Counted from the first letter of the stretch, positions 1 to 8,289 are shown. The stretch is DNA of 64,000 nt from Promicromonospora sukumoe (GCF_014137995.1 NZ_JACGWV010000001.1:1550001-1614000); one strand, 5' to 3'. Made by a program: numbers and translations. Notes: a model not told the origin generated them from the sequence alone.

Positions 1-2
1 CC

Positions 3-305
3 GCCTGGCTCATGGACACCGTCGGCAACAAAGCCGCCATGACCGAGATCCAGGCCATCAAGATCGCGGTACCCCGCGCCGTCGGGCAGATCCTGGACCG
101 CGCCGTCCAGGTGTTCGGCGCCGCCGGGGTCTCCGGCGACCACCCCCTGGCCGAGCTGCTCGCCGGCGTGCGCACGCTGCGCCTGGCCGACGGGCCCGAC
201 GAGGTGCACCTGGCTTCCCTCGGCCGCGCCGAGCTCCGCCGGCGCGCGCCCTACCTGGCGCGCGTCGCCCCCGAACTGTCGACCGTCGAAGGAGACCCGA
301 CATGA
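3..305 (+). CDS. Acyl-CoA dehydrogenase, C-terminal fragment (cut by window edge)
   Basis: The reading frame is open from the window edge to a TGA at 303-305, so this is the 3' end of a longer gene. The visible 100 residues match the last helical part of acyl-CoA dehydrogenases: MDTVGNKAAMTEIQAIK, then a run with IDRA-like and VFGAAGVSGD segments, then TLRLADGPDEVH, which is the conserved C-terminal signature of the FadE/ACAD10-11 type. These FAD enzymes make trans-2-enoyl-CoA from acyl-CoA. The stop overlaps the ATG of the CoA ligase (ATGA), so the two are translationally coupled in one operon. Substrate cannot be told from the fragment. Confidence 0.82.
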   Translation, partial: AWLMDTVGNKAAMTEIQAIKIAVPRAVGQILDRAVQVFGAAGVSGDHPLAELLAGVRTLRLADGPDEVHLASLGRAELRRRAPYLARVAPELSTVEGDPT

Positions 306-2143
306 CCCACGCACCCGACGCCGCGCCGTCCGCCCCCGCCGGCCCGACCGCTACCCCGCCCGACCCCGCCGTCGACGGGCCCGGCTACGGCACGCTGTCC
401 ATCGCGAGCATGCTCGCCGAGACGGCCCGCCGCTTCCCTGACCGCACCGCGCTGCACTTCATGGGCCAGGCCACCACCTACGGCGACCTCTGGGACCGCA
501 CCCGGGCCTACGCGGGGGCGCTCGCGGCCCGGGGGATCGGGCCGGGCTCGCGCGTGGCGATGATCGTGCCGAACGTGCCCGACTTCCCGCGCGTCTACTA
601 CGCGACGCTCGCGCTGGGCGCCGTCGTGGTCCCGGTGCACCTGCTGTTCCGCACGGACGAGATCGAGTTCGTGCTGCGCGACGCCGCGGCCGACGTCGTC
701 GTGGTCGCCGCCCCCCTGCTGGCCGACGCCGCGCCGGCCGCCGCCCGCGCCGGGGTGCCGCTGGTGTCCGTGCTGGTGCCGGCGGCCACGGCCCGGCAGC
801 TCGCCGAGCGGGGCACCCCCGTGGCGCGGCTGGAGGACGAGGCCGACGCCGCCACGCCGATCGCCCGGCACGCCGGCGTGAACCCGCTGGCGGCGGCCAC
901 GATTCTCTACACGAGCGGCACCACGGGCACCCCGAAGGGCGCCGTCGGGTCGCACCTGGCGATGGTCGAGCAGGTGCACTGCTCCCTGATCGACTCCTTC
1001 GACCTCCGGCCCGACGACGTCGTGTACGGCGGCCTGCCGTTCTTCCACTCGTTCGGGCAGATGGCGGTGCTGAACATGGCGTTCCGGCGCGGGGCGTCGA
1101 TCGTGCTGCTGCCGAGGTTCGATCCCGACGAGGCCCTGGAGCTGCTGGTGGCGCACGGCGCGACCGTGTTCACGGCGGTGCCGACCAACTTCGCGGGCAT
1201 GGTCGAGGCGGCCCGGCGGACGACGGCGCGGCCCCCGCTGCGGTTCGCCGTCTCGGGCGGCGCGGCCCTGCCGGTGGCGCTGCTGGAGGCGTTCGAGGAG
1301 GCGTTCGGCGCGCAGGTGCACGAGGGGTACGGGCTGACCGAGACGTCGCCGTCGTGCACCTTCAACGTGACGTCGGAGCCGATCCGGCCGGGGACCGTGG
1401 GGCGGCCCATCTGGGGTGTCGACGTCGCGGTGGCCGTCGCCGAGGTGGAGGACCGGGTCGAGCTGCTGGGGGTGCCGGGGTCGGGCTCGGAGTCGGGCTC
1501 GGCGTCGGGCGGGGTGAGCGAGCTGGGCGAGATCGTGGTGCGCGGGCACAACCTGATGAAGGGGTACCTGGGGCGGCCCGACGCGTCGGCCGCCGCCGTC
1601 GTCGACGGATGGTTCCGTACCGGCGACCTCGGGACCGTGGACGCGGACGGCATCGTCACGATCGTGGACCGCAAGAAGGACATGATCATCCGCAACGGCT
1701 ACAACGTGTATCCCACGGAGGTCGAGGCGGTGCTGGCCCGCTACCCGGGCGTCGCGCTGGCCGCTGTGTTCGGGGTGCCTGACGCCGCCCGCGGCCAGGA
1801 GGTCCACGCCGCGATCGTGCCGTCCTACGGGGCCGACATCGACCCGGACGCCGTGGTCGCGTACATGCGGGAGCACGTCGCGGCGTACAAGTACCCGCGC
1901 GTCGTGCACGTCTCGGCCGACCTGCCGCTGGGCCCGAGCGGCAAGGTCCTCAAGCGCGAGCTCACGGCCCTCCACACGGCCCCGGCGTCGGCCGCGGCGG
2001 CAACCTCGACACAAGAGCCGCTGCCGACCCGGGAGCCGACGCCGCCGCACGAGCCGACGTCGGCCCCGGCGTCGACACAAGAGCCGACGCCGATCCCGAC
2101 CCCGACCCCGACCCCGACGTCGACCCCGACGCGGGAGCCGTGA
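302..2143 (+). CDS. AMP-forming acyl-CoA synthetase (fatty-acid CoA ligase) with low-complexity tail
   Basis: A 613-residue member of the adenylate-forming (ANL) family, which activates a carboxylic acid to acyl-AMP and then to acyl-CoA. The phosphate-binding motif YTSGTTGTPKG is at about residues 203-213, GYGLTETSP at about 342-350, GWFRTGDLG at about 438-446, the hinge DRKKDMIIRNGYNVYP at about 456-471 and the C-terminal lysine segment GPSGKVLKREL at about 544-554. The family core ends there. The last 55 residues are a repeat-derived Pro/Thr/Glu/Ser tail (TQEPTPIPTPTPTP), coded by short GC repeats that partly recur after the stop codon. It overlaps the preceding dehydrogenase by ATGA. A long- or medium-chain substrate is likely but not proven. 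Confidence 0.9.
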   Translation: MTHAPDAAPSAPAGPTATPPDPAVDGPGYGTLSIASMLAETARRFPDRTALHFMGQATTYGDLWDRTRAYAGALAARGIGPGSRVAMIVPNVPDFPRVYYATLALGAVVVPVHLLFRTDEIEFVLRDAAADVVVVAAPLLADAAPAAARAGVPLVSVLVPAATARQLAERGTPVARLEDEADAATPIARHAGVNPLAAATILYTSGTTGTPKGAVGSHLAMVEQVHCSLIDSFDLRPDDVVYGGLPFFHSFGQMAVLNMAFRRGASIVLLPRFDPDEALELLVAHGATVFTAVPTNFAGMVEAARRTTARPPLRFAVSGGAALPVALLEAFEEAFGAQVHEGYGLTETSPSCTFNVTSEPIRPGTVGRPIWGVDVAVAVAEVEDRVELLGVPGSGSESGSASGGVSELGEIVVRGHNLMKGYLGRPDASAAAVVDGWFRTGDLGTVDADGIVTIVDRKKDMIIRNGYNVYPTEVEAVLARYPGVALAAVFGVPDAARGQEVHAAIVPSYGADIDPDAVVAYMREHVAAYKYPRVVHVSADLPLGPSGKVLKRELTALHTAPASAAAATSTQEPLPTREPTPPHEPTSAPASTQEPTPIPTPTPTPTSTPTREP

Positions 2144-2158
2144 CCCGATGCGCCGATG

Positions 2159-2229
2159 GTGCGCTTCTACCCAGTCATTGGGCCCCGAATCAGCACGTTT
2201 CCGGGCCCAATCGCTGGGTAGAAGCGCAC
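2159..2229. repeat. Family-D palindrome, copy 1
   Basis: Inverted repeat with 27-base arms at 2159-2185 and 2203-2229. The outer part of each arm is GTGCGCTTCTACCCAG and the inner part ATTGGGCCC; they differ only at two neighbouring positions. The spacer holds CAGCACGTTT, conserved in the next two copies. It begins 15 bases after the CoA ligase stop, between two convergent genes, so it may act as a bidirectional terminator. Confidence 0.85.
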
Positions 2230-2329
2230 TACAGGCAGCGGGCAGCGCGGCGACGTCGCGGCGCGGGCGGCGCGGGAGCCGGCTCCGACGCAAGAGCCGA
2301 CGCCGGAGCCCTGACGCAATGCGCCGATG

Positions 2330-2400
2330 GTGCGCTTCTGCCCCGTCATTACGCCCGGACTCAGCACGTTTTCGGGCCCAATGGCTGGGTAGAAGCGCAC
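2330..2400. repeat. Family-D palindrome, copy 2
   Basis: Arms at about 2330-2359 and 2372-2400 pair imperfectly: the left arm starts GTGCGCTTCTGCCCCG and the right arm complements to GTGCGCTTCTACCCAG. The left arm instead matches the right arm of copy 3 exactly, so copies 2 and 3 form one larger inverted repeat. The spacer has CAGCACGTTTT. It is preceded by a near copy (32 of 35 bases) of the end of the CoA ligase gene plus its flank. Confidence 0.85.
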
Positions 2401-2418
2401 CACCGGCGGCCCCCAGAG

Positions 2419-2489
2419 GTGCGCTTCTACCCAGCGATTGCGCCCGGAGTCAGCGTGTTTTCGGGCGTAATGACGGGGCAGAAGCGCAC
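2419..2489. repeat. Family-D palindrome, copy 3
   Basis: Arms at about 2419-2448 and 2461-2489; left arm GTGCGCTTCTACCCAGCG, right arm complementing to GTGCGCTTCTGCCCCG. With copy 2 it can fold either as its own hairpin or as half of a 160-base hairpin over 2330-2489. The 400-base stretch 2144-2543 holds only these three copies and a duplicated scrap of the CoA ligase tail; I see no gene in it. Confidence 0.85.
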
Positions 2490-2543
2490 CCCCGGACGGC
2501 GTGGCTGCGGGACGGCCGCGGCGCTAGCGCGGCGTCGCTACGC

Positions 2544-2966
2544 CTACGCCGTGGGCGGCAGCGGGAGGTGCCGCTCGACCGCCGCGCGGATCGCCTCCGG
2601 CACCGGGACCGGGCGCCGCCCGACCTGGTCCACGAAGACGTGGGTGAAGGCGCCCGTCGCGTACGCCTCGGACCGGTCGGGGGCGCCCGCGCGCAGGATC
2701 GCCAGGTCCCACGTGATCGAGGTGCGGCCCAGGCGGCCGACGGCGACGTCGACCTCCAGCTCCTCCGGGAACGACGCCGGCGCGAGGAACTCGCACGAGG
2801 AGGCCCGGGCCAGCCCGATCACGTCGCCCGCGGGGTCCAGGCCGCCGTGCCGGATGAGCCAGGTGTTCACCGCGGTGTCCATGGCCTCGTAGTAGACGGT
2901 GTTGTTCATGTGGCCGTACTGGTCGTTGTCGTTCCAGCGCAGCGGGAAGGGGTGGCGATAGCCCAT
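2544..2966 (-). CDS. Acyl-CoA thioesterase, 4-hydroxybenzoyl-CoA thioesterase-like hotdog fold
   Basis: A 140-residue single hotdog domain that would hydrolyse an acyl-CoA to the free acid and CoA. The N-terminal signature RWNDNDQYGHMNNTVYYE (about residues 8-25) is that of the 4HBT/YbgC group, where the Asp before the Gly-His pair is catalytic. The open frame runs further upstream, but that extension reads into the dehydrogenase promoter; the ATG at 2966 puts the signature where family members have it. It converges on the CoA ligase and diverges from the acyl-CoA dehydrogenase at 3059, so it is likely part of the same acyl-CoA metabolism. No clear ribosome site is visible at this start. Confidence 0.82.
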   Translation of the reverse strand: MGYRHPFPLRWNDNDQYGHMNNTVYYEAMDTAVNTWLIRHGGLDPAGDVIGLARASSCEFLAPASFPEELEVDVAVGRLGRTSITWDLAILRAGAPDRSEAYATGAFTHVFVDQVGRRPVPVPEAIRAAVERHLPLPPTA

Positions 2967-3014
2967 CGAGGGAGCGTAACCGGACCCCCGGGGGTCTGTG
3001 CAACATATTCGAGA

Positions 3015-3024
3015 ATGATGCATA
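3015..3024. promoter_or_regulatory. Candidate operator half-site upstream of the acyl-CoA operon
   Basis: The 92-base divergent region between the thioesterase and the dehydrogenase holds an AT-rich stretch in very GC-rich DNA. The ten bases ATGATGCATA are the reverse complement of TATGCATCAT, which is also part of the palindrome at 55126-55140. It could be part of a promoter or a shared regulator site. Weak evidence: ten bases only. Confidence 0.3.
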
Positions 3025-3058
3025 CTGGACATGAAGATCGACGACGATCGGAGGACCG

Positions 3059-4258
3059 ATGACGCTCTCACCTGAGCCACCCGCCACGGACCTGCTGGAG
3101 GCGGACTTCTACGCCTTCCAGGACCTGCTCACCCCGGCCGAGCTGAAGAAGGCCCTGGCCGTCCGCGAGTTCATGGAGCGCGAGGTGCGCCCCATCGCGG
3201 ACGACTACTGGGAACGCGCCGAGTGCCCCGTGCACCTGTTCAAGCCGTACGCGCAGCTCGGCACCATCGGCTCCGGCTGGGCCGAGACCCAGGGGGAGGA
3301 GACCTCGGCCGTGTTCCGCGGCTGGGTCGGCATGGAGACGGCGCGCGTCGACTCCTCGTTCTGCACCTTCATCGGGGTGTCCGGCGGCCTGGCCATGACC
3401 TCGATCGGCATCGGGGGCAGCGCCGAGCAGCGCGAGACGTGGCTGCCGCCCATGGCCGCCGGCGACGTGATCGGCGCGTTCGGGCTCACCGAGCCCCTGG
3501 CCGGCTCCGACACCGCCAAGGGTCTGCGCACCACCGCCACCCGCACCGGCGACACCTGGGTGCTGGACGGCGCCAAGCGCTGGATCGGCAACGCGACCTT
3601 CGCCGACGTCGTGGTCATCTGGGCCAAGGACACCGCCGACGACCAGGTAAAGGGCTTCCTGGTACGCAAGGGCACGCCGGGCTTCACCGCCACCAAGATC
3701 GAGCGCAAGCAGTCCCTGCGCATCGTGCAGAACGCCGACATCGTGCTCGACGGCGTGCGCGTCGACGAGGCCGACCGGCTGCAGGGCATCAACAGCTTCC
3801 GCGACGTCGCCAAGGTGCTGCGCATCACGCGCGACGGCGTGTCCTGGCAGGCGCTGGGCACCATGATCGGCGCCTACGAGGCCGCCGTCGCCTACACGAA
3901 GCAGCGCGAGCAGTTCGGCAACCCGATCGCGAGCTACCAGCTCATCCAGGACAAGCTCGCGACGGCGTACGGGAACGTGACGGCGAGCTTCGCCATGTGC
4001 GTGCGCGTGGCCCAGCTCCAGGACCTCGGCACCCAGAAGGACGCGCACGCCGCGATGGCCAAGGCGTTCGTCACCACCCGGATGCGCGAGACCGTCGCGC
4101 TGTGCCGGGAGGCGTGCGGCGGCAACGGGATCACACTGGATCACGGCGTCGCCCGGTTCTTCGCCGACGCCGAGGCGGTCTACACGTTCGAGGGGACCAA
4201 GGACATGAACCAGCTCATCGTGGGCCGCGCCATCACCGGCCACGCCGCGTTCGTCTGA
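3059..4258 (+). CDS. Acyl-CoA dehydrogenase, glutaryl-CoA dehydrogenase-like
   Basis: A complete 399-residue FAD-dependent acyl-CoA dehydrogenase. The FAD/substrate signature GLTEPLAGSD is at about 141-150, the beta domain follows (WVLDGAKRWIGNATFADV), and TFEGTKDMNQLIVGRAITG at about 375-393 carries the Glu expected to be the catalytic base. ACGGNGI at about 352-358 is the conserved helix near the C terminus. Overall pattern is closest to the glutaryl-CoA dehydrogenase/ACAD group. CGGAGG lies just before the ATG. It is first in an operon with thiolase, alcohol dehydrogenase, SDR and MaoC genes, so it likely catalyses the first oxidation of that acyl-CoA pathway. The exact substrate is unknown. 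Confidence 0.9.
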   Translation: MTLSPEPPATDLLEADFYAFQDLLTPAELKKALAVREFMEREVRPIADDYWERAECPVHLFKPYAQLGTIGSGWAETQGEETSAVFRGWVGMETARVDSSFCTFIGVSGGLAMTSIGIGGSAEQRETWLPPMAAGDVIGAFGLTEPLAGSDTAKGLRTTATRTGDTWVLDGAKRWIGNATFADVVVIWAKDTADDQVKGFLVRKGTPGFTATKIERKQSLRIVQNADIVLDGVRVDEADRLQGINSFRDVAKVLRITRDGVSWQALGTMIGAYEAAVAYTKQREQFGNPIASYQLIQDKLATAYGNVTASFAMCVRVAQLQDLGTQKDAHAAMAKAFVTTRMRETVALCREACGGNGITLDHGVARFFADAEAVYTFEGTKDMNQLIVGRAITGHAAFV

Positions 4259-4276
4259 CCAGCTCAAGGAGGAGCA

Positions 4277-5500
4277 ATGACCGAGGCCTACATCGTCGCC
4301 ACCGCGCGGTCGCCCATCGGGCGCGCGCACAAGGGGTCGCTCAAGGACGTCCGCCCCGACGACCTGGCCGCCGAGATGGTGCGCGCCGCCGTCGGGCAGG
4401 TGCCGGGCCTGGACCCGGCGCGCATCGACGACCTGCTGCTGGGCTGTGGCCTGCCGGGCGGCAAGCAGGGCATGAACCTGGCGCGGATCGTCGCGGTGCT
4501 GTGCGGCTGGGACATGGTGCCCGGCGCGACCGTGACGCGGTACTGCAGCTCCAGCCTGCAGACCACGCGCATGGCGTTCCACGCGATCAAGGCGGGCGAG
4601 GGCGACGTCTTCGTCTCCGCGGGCGTGGAGTCGGTCAGCTCGTTCGCGACCGGGTCGAGCGACGACATCCCCGGCGTCGACCTGCACAACCCCGTCTTCG
4701 CCGACGCCCTGGCCCGCACCGAGAAGCGCGCCGGGGCCGGCACCGGGCTGTGGACGGACCCGCGGCTGGAGGCCGTGCTGCCCGACGCGTACATCTCCAT
4801 GGGCCAGACGGCGGAGAACGTCGCCGCCCTGCGCGGCGTCACGCGCGCCGAGCAGGACGAGTTCGCCGCCCGCAGCCAGCAGCGCGCGCAGGCCGCCATC
4901 GCGTCCGGCTTCTGGGCCCGGGACATCACGCCCGTCACCCTCCCGGACGGCACGGTCGTCTCCGCCGACGACGGTCCGCGGCCCGGCACCACCGTGGAGA
5001 AGCTCGCCACGCTGGAGCCCGTGTTCCGCCCCGACGGCAGCGTCACCGCGGGCAACGCCTGCCCCCTGAACGACGGCGCCGCCGCGCTCGTCGTCGTCTC
5101 CGGCCGCGTGGTCGAAGAGCTCGGTCTGACGCCGCTGGCCCGCATCGTGTCCACCGGCGTGAGCGGGCTGTCCCCGGAGATCATGGGGCTCGGCCCCGTC
5201 GAGGCCAGCCGGCAGGCGCTGCGCCGCGCCGGGCTCACGGTCGACGACATGGACCTCGTGGAGATCAACGAGGCCTTCGCAGCGCAGGTGATCCCCTCGG
5301 CGCGCGAGCTCGGCGTCGAGCCGGAGCGGCTGAACATCAACGGCGGTGCCATCGCCGTCGGGCACCCGTTCGGGATGACCGGGGCGCGCATCACCTCCAC
5401 CCTGATCAACGCGCTCGCCGACACCGGGGGCCAGTACGGTCTGGAGACGATGTGCGTGGGCGGCGGCCAGGGCATGGCGATGGTGCTGGAGAAGCTCTGA
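4277..5500 (+). CDS. Thiolase (acetyl-CoA C-acyltransferase)
   Basis: A 407-residue thiolase that cleaves 3-ketoacyl-CoA with CoA, or runs the reverse condensation. Active residues are visible: nucleophilic Cys90 in RYCSSSLQT, His363 in GGAIAVGHPFGMTGAR and Cys393 in ETMCVGGGQGMA. EINEAFA at about 332-338 is the usual NEAF motif. AAGGAGGAG sits 4-12 bases before the ATG, a strong ribosome site. It follows the acyl-CoA dehydrogenase by 18 bases and precedes the GTG of the alcohol dehydrogenase by 11 bases. Length and motifs are normal for degradative FadA-type thiolases. Confidence 0.93.
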   Translation: MTEAYIVATARSPIGRAHKGSLKDVRPDDLAAEMVRAAVGQVPGLDPARIDDLLLGCGLPGGKQGMNLARIVAVLCGWDMVPGATVTRYCSSSLQTTRMAFHAIKAGEGDVFVSAGVESVSSFATGSSDDIPGVDLHNPVFADALARTEKRAGAGTGLWTDPRLEAVLPDAYISMGQTAENVAALRGVTRAEQDEFAARSQQRAQAAIASGFWARDITPVTLPDGTVVSADDGPRPGTTVEKLATLEPVFRPDGSVTAGNACPLNDGAAALVVVSGRVVEELGLTPLARIVSTGVSGLSPEIMGLGPVEASRQALRRAGLTVDDMDLVEINEAFAAQVIPSARELGVEPERLNINGGAIAVGHPFGMTGARITSTLINALADTGGQYGLETMCVGGGQGMAMVLEKL

Positions 5501-5511
5501 AGGGAGCACGT

Positions 5512-6627
5512 GTGCTGATCACCGGTGCGGTGCTGGAGCGCTGCGGCGCGCCCGCGCCCTACACGGAGTCCCGGCCGGTCACGGTCGGGCCGCTGGAGCT
5601 GGACCCGCCGGGCGACGGTGAGGTGCTGGTGCGGATCGAGGCCGCGGGGCTGTGTCACTCCGACCTGTCGGTCGTGGACGGCAACCGCGCCCGGCCCGTG
5701 CCGATGCTGCTGGGGCACGAGGCCGCCGGCGTCGTCGAGGCGACCGGCCCGGGCGCGCGCCTCGGCGTCGGGCAGCGGGTCGTCATGACGTTCCTGCCGC
5801 GGTGCGGGGAGTGCGCCGAGTGCGCCACCGACGGGCGGCTGCCGTGCGCCGTAGGGTCGGCGGCCAACGCGGCCGGGACGCTCGTGGGTGATGGGCGGCG
5901 GTTGTCCCGGGCCGTTTCCGGGGCCGACGGCGTCCAGGAGGTGCACCACCACCTCGGGGTGAGCGCGTTCGCGACCCACGCCGTGGTCTCCGAGACGTCC
6001 GTGGTGCCCGTCGACGACGACGTCCCGCCCGACGTCGCCGCCTTGCTCGGCTGCGCGGTCCTGACCGGCGGCGGCGCCGTCGTCAACGCCGGCCGGCCCG
6101 CTCCGGGCGACCGCGTGGCCGTCGTCGGGCTCGGCGGCGTCGGCATGGCGGCGCTTCTCGTGGCGGTCGCGCTGGGGCACGAGGTGGTCGGTGTCGACGC
6201 CGTGCCCGCCAAGCTCGACCTGGCCCGCGAGCTCGGCGCGACCCTCGCGCTCGGGCCGCAGGAGGCCGCCGACCAGGGGCTGCGCGCGCCTGTCGTGATC
6301 GAGGCGGCGGGCTCGGCCCGCGCGTTCGAGACCGCCTACGCCCTGACCGCACCCGGCGGCACCACCGTCACGGTGGGGCTGCCGCACCCCGACGCGCGGG
6401 CGAGCGTCTCGCCCCTGAGCCTGACCGCCGAGGCGCGCACCGTCGTCGGCTCCTACCTCGGGTCGGCCGTGCCGAGCCGCGACATCCCGCGCTACGTGGA
6501 GCTGTGGCGGGCCGGGCGCCTGCCCCTGGAGCGCCTGGTGTCCGACCGCATCACCCTGGACGACCTGCCCGCCGCGCTCGACCGGCTCGCCTCGGGAGCG
6601 GCGCTGCGGCAGCTCGTGATGTTCTGA
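5512..6627 (+). CDS. Zinc-dependent alcohol dehydrogenase (MDR family)
   Basis: A 371-residue medium-chain dehydrogenase. Catalytic zinc ligands are Cys48 and His49 (GLCHSDLS) with His69-Glu70 (LLGHEAAGVVE). The structural zinc loop is complete, with Cys98, Cys101, Cys104 and Cys112. The Rossmann turn VVGLGGVGMAAL lies at about 206-217, followed by an acidic residue in GVDAVPAK that favours NAD. The open frame extends far upstream as a shadow of the thiolase; the GTG at 5512 is chosen because AGGGAG precedes it and the N terminus then matches the family. It probably oxidises an alcohol or reduces an aldehyde made by the surrounding acyl-CoA operon. Confidence 0.88.
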   Translation: MLITGAVLERCGAPAPYTESRPVTVGPLELDPPGDGEVLVRIEAAGLCHSDLSVVDGNRARPVPMLLGHEAAGVVEATGPGARLGVGQRVVMTFLPRCGECAECATDGRLPCAVGSAANAAGTLVGDGRRLSRAVSGADGVQEVHHHLGVSAFATHAVVSETSVVPVDDDVPPDVAALLGCAVLTGGGAVVNAGRPAPGDRVAVVGLGGVGMAALLVAVALGHEVVGVDAVPAKLDLARELGATLALGPQEAADQGLRAPVVIEAAGSARAFETAYALTAPGGTTVTVGLPHPDARASVSPLSLTAEARTVVGSYLGSAVPSRDIPRYVELWRAGRLPLERLVSDRITLDDLPAALDRLASGAALRQLVMF

Positions 6628-6654
6628 AGTTCACGCAACGAGAGGAAACCCCTG

Positions 6655-7404
6655 ATGACTCGTACCGCCATCGTCACCGGAGCGGCCCGCGGCATCGGTG
6701 CCGCCACGGCCCGCCGGCTCGCGCAGGACGGCTTCGCCGTCGCCGTCCTGGACCTCCTGGAGGACCAGGCCAAGGACACCGCGGACGCGATCGTGGCCGA
6801 CGGCGGCCGCGCGCTCGCCGTGGGCGCCGACGTCGCCGACGAGGAGTCGGTCGCCGCCGCCGTCGCGCGCGTGACCGCCGAGCTGGGCGCGCCCACGGTG
6901 CTGGTGAACAACGCCGGCATCCTGCGCGACAACCTGCTCTTCAAGATGTCCGTGACCGACTGGGACGCCGTGCTCGGCGTGCACCTGCGTGGCGCGTTCC
7001 TGATGACCCGGGCCGTGCAGGCGCACATGGTGGAGGCCAAGTACGGCCGCATCGTGAACCTGTCCTCGACGTCGGCGCTCGGCAACCGCGGCCAGGCCAA
7101 CTACTCGGCCGCCAAGGCGGGCATGCAGGGCTTCACCAAGACCCTGGCGATCGAGCTCGGCAAGTTCGGCGTCACCGCGAACGCCGTCGCGCCCGGCGTG
7201 ATCGAGACCGACATGATCCGCGAGACCGCCGAGCGCATCGGGGTGTCCCTGTCCGACTACCTGAGCGTGGCCGCCAAGGACGTGCCCGTGGGTCGCGTGG
7301 GCCAGCCTGAGGACATCGCGAACGCCGTGTCGTTCTTCTGCGCCGAGCAGTCCGGGTTCGTCTCGGGCCAGGTGCTGTACGTGGCGGGCGGCCCGAAGGC
7401 ATGA
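6655..7404 (+). CDS. SDR-family 3-oxoacyl reductase (FabG-like)
   Basis: A 249-residue classical short-chain dehydrogenase. The cofactor motif TGAARGIG is at 8-15, NNAGI at about 86-90, and the catalytic set Ser137/138, Tyr150 and Lys154 is in NLSSTSALGNRGQANYSAAK. Arg12 in the glycine-rich loop fits NADP(H) use. IETDM after the active site is the usual FabG substrate-loop start. GAGAGGAAA precedes the ATG. It overlaps the MaoC gene by ATGA, and the pair would interconvert 3-oxoacyl, 3-hydroxyacyl and enoyl thioesters. It may serve beta-oxidation here rather than fatty-acid synthesis. Confidence 0.9.
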   Translation: MTRTAIVTGAARGIGAATARRLAQDGFAVAVLDLLEDQAKDTADAIVADGGRALAVGADVADEESVAAAVARVTAELGAPTVLVNNAGILRDNLLFKMSVTDWDAVLGVHLRGAFLMTRAVQAHMVEAKYGRIVNLSSTSALGNRGQANYSAAKAGMQGFTKTLAIELGKFGVTANAVAPGVIETDMIRETAERIGVSLSDYLSVAAKDVPVGRVGQPEDIANAVSFFCAEQSGFVSGQVLYVAGGPKA

Positions 7405-7877
7405 GCACCGGCGTGGACGGCGTCATCGCCGTCGACTCACCGGCAGACCTCGCCGGAGCCGTGGGCCGGACCGCCACGGGCGAGTGGTTCGAGGTCACGC
7501 AGGAGCGCATCGCCGCGTTCGCCGACGCGACCGAGGACCACCAGTGGATCCACCTCGACGCCGAGCGGGCCGCCGCCGGGCCGTTCGGCTCCACGATCGC
7601 GCACGGGTACCTCACGCTGTCGCTGCTGCCGCGCCTGGCGTCCTCGCTCGTGCAGGTGGGCGGCGTCGCCATGGTGATGAACTACGGCATGGACCGGCTG
7701 CGGTTCCTCAGCCCGGTGCCGTCGGGCGCGCGCGTGCGGGCCGTCACCGAGATCCTCTCCGCCGAGCCGACGGCGGCCGGTGTGCGGCTCTCGTCGAAGG
7801 TCACCGTCGAGATCGAGGGAGCCGAGAAGCCGGCCCTCGTGGCGCACACGCTGTCGCTCTACGTCCTGGAGGCGTGA
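7401..7877 (+). CDS. MaoC-like (R)-specific enoyl-CoA hydratase
   Basis: A 158-residue single hotdog domain of the MaoC dehydratase group, hydrating enoyl-CoA to (R)-3-hydroxyacyl-CoA. The hydratase-2 motif is seen as ATEDHQWIHLD with Asp46 and His51 as catalytic pair, followed by GPFGSTIAHGYLTLSLLP, the conserved helix of this family. It overlaps the SDR stop by ATGA and is the last gene of the operon; a strong inverted repeat follows 30 bases after its stop. With the SDR it forms a hydratase/(R)-hydroxyacyl dehydrogenase pair. Confidence 0.9.
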   Translation: MSTGVDGVIAVDSPADLAGAVGRTATGEWFEVTQERIAAFADATEDHQWIHLDAERAAAGPFGSTIAHGYLTLSLLPRLASSLVQVGGVAMVMNYGMDRLRFLSPVPSGARVRAVTEILSAEPTAAGVRLSSKVTVEIEGAEKPALVAHTLSLYVLEA

Positions 7878-7906
7878 GGGCGCTGCTGATCTGAGCCGCG
7901 CGCTCC

Positions 7907-7960
7907 GAGAACGACGTGAGGTACCGGTCCAGATCTGGACCGGTACCTCGCGTCGTTCTG
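7907..7960. terminator. Long palindrome after the acyl-CoA operon
   Basis: Arms of 26 bases (7907-7932 and 7935-7960) match at all but two positions, with AGATCT at the centre. The arm contains ACCGGTCCAG. It lies 30 bases past the MaoC stop, so a terminator is likely, though there is no T tract. I see no gene in the rest of 7878-8393. Confidence 0.75.
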
Positions 7961-8082
7961 CGCACGGGTCGTGAAGCGGGCTCTGATGTGGGCTGTGAAG
8001 CGAGGCCGCCGGAGGAAGGTGTACCAGGAGAGAGGTGGCCGGGTGGGCCGTATTCCGCTCACCCTGGCCCCGCGAAGTCCGG

Positions 8083-8166
8083 CCCAGCCGGACTGTCCGG
8101 CACAGCCGATGGGCGAGGGGCCGAGACGCACGCAGTTCGCCCCAGCCGGACTGTCCGGCACAGCCG
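8083..8166. repeat. Two direct copies of a 26-base GC-rich repeat
   Basis: CAGCCGGACTGTCCGGCA with its flanks occurs identically at 8083-8108 and 8141-8166. Each copy holds the inverted pair CCGGA-CTG-TCCGG. The repeat lies between the operon end and the SOS promoter. It looks like a REP-type element; function unknown. Confidence 0.7.
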
Positions 8167-8289
8167 GTATACCCGGGGCGCAACCGAACGAAGTTCAGCC
8201 CACCCGGCACCTGCTGAACGAGTGGTGTCCGACTCCGAGAGCGCCGATGACGGCCGTCGGCGGCGGCGCAGTGTTGCGGAACAGATGGT

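Noticed and set aside
2140..3062. Open frames crossing the family-D palindrome array
   Set aside because: The translation only reflects the repeated arms (repeated RWCAS and FRAQ words) and then the antisense of the thioesterase; no protein family is seen.
8083..8166. Direct repeats as a possible CRISPR array
   Set aside because: Only two copies, a single spacer, internal dyads, and no cas genes in the window.
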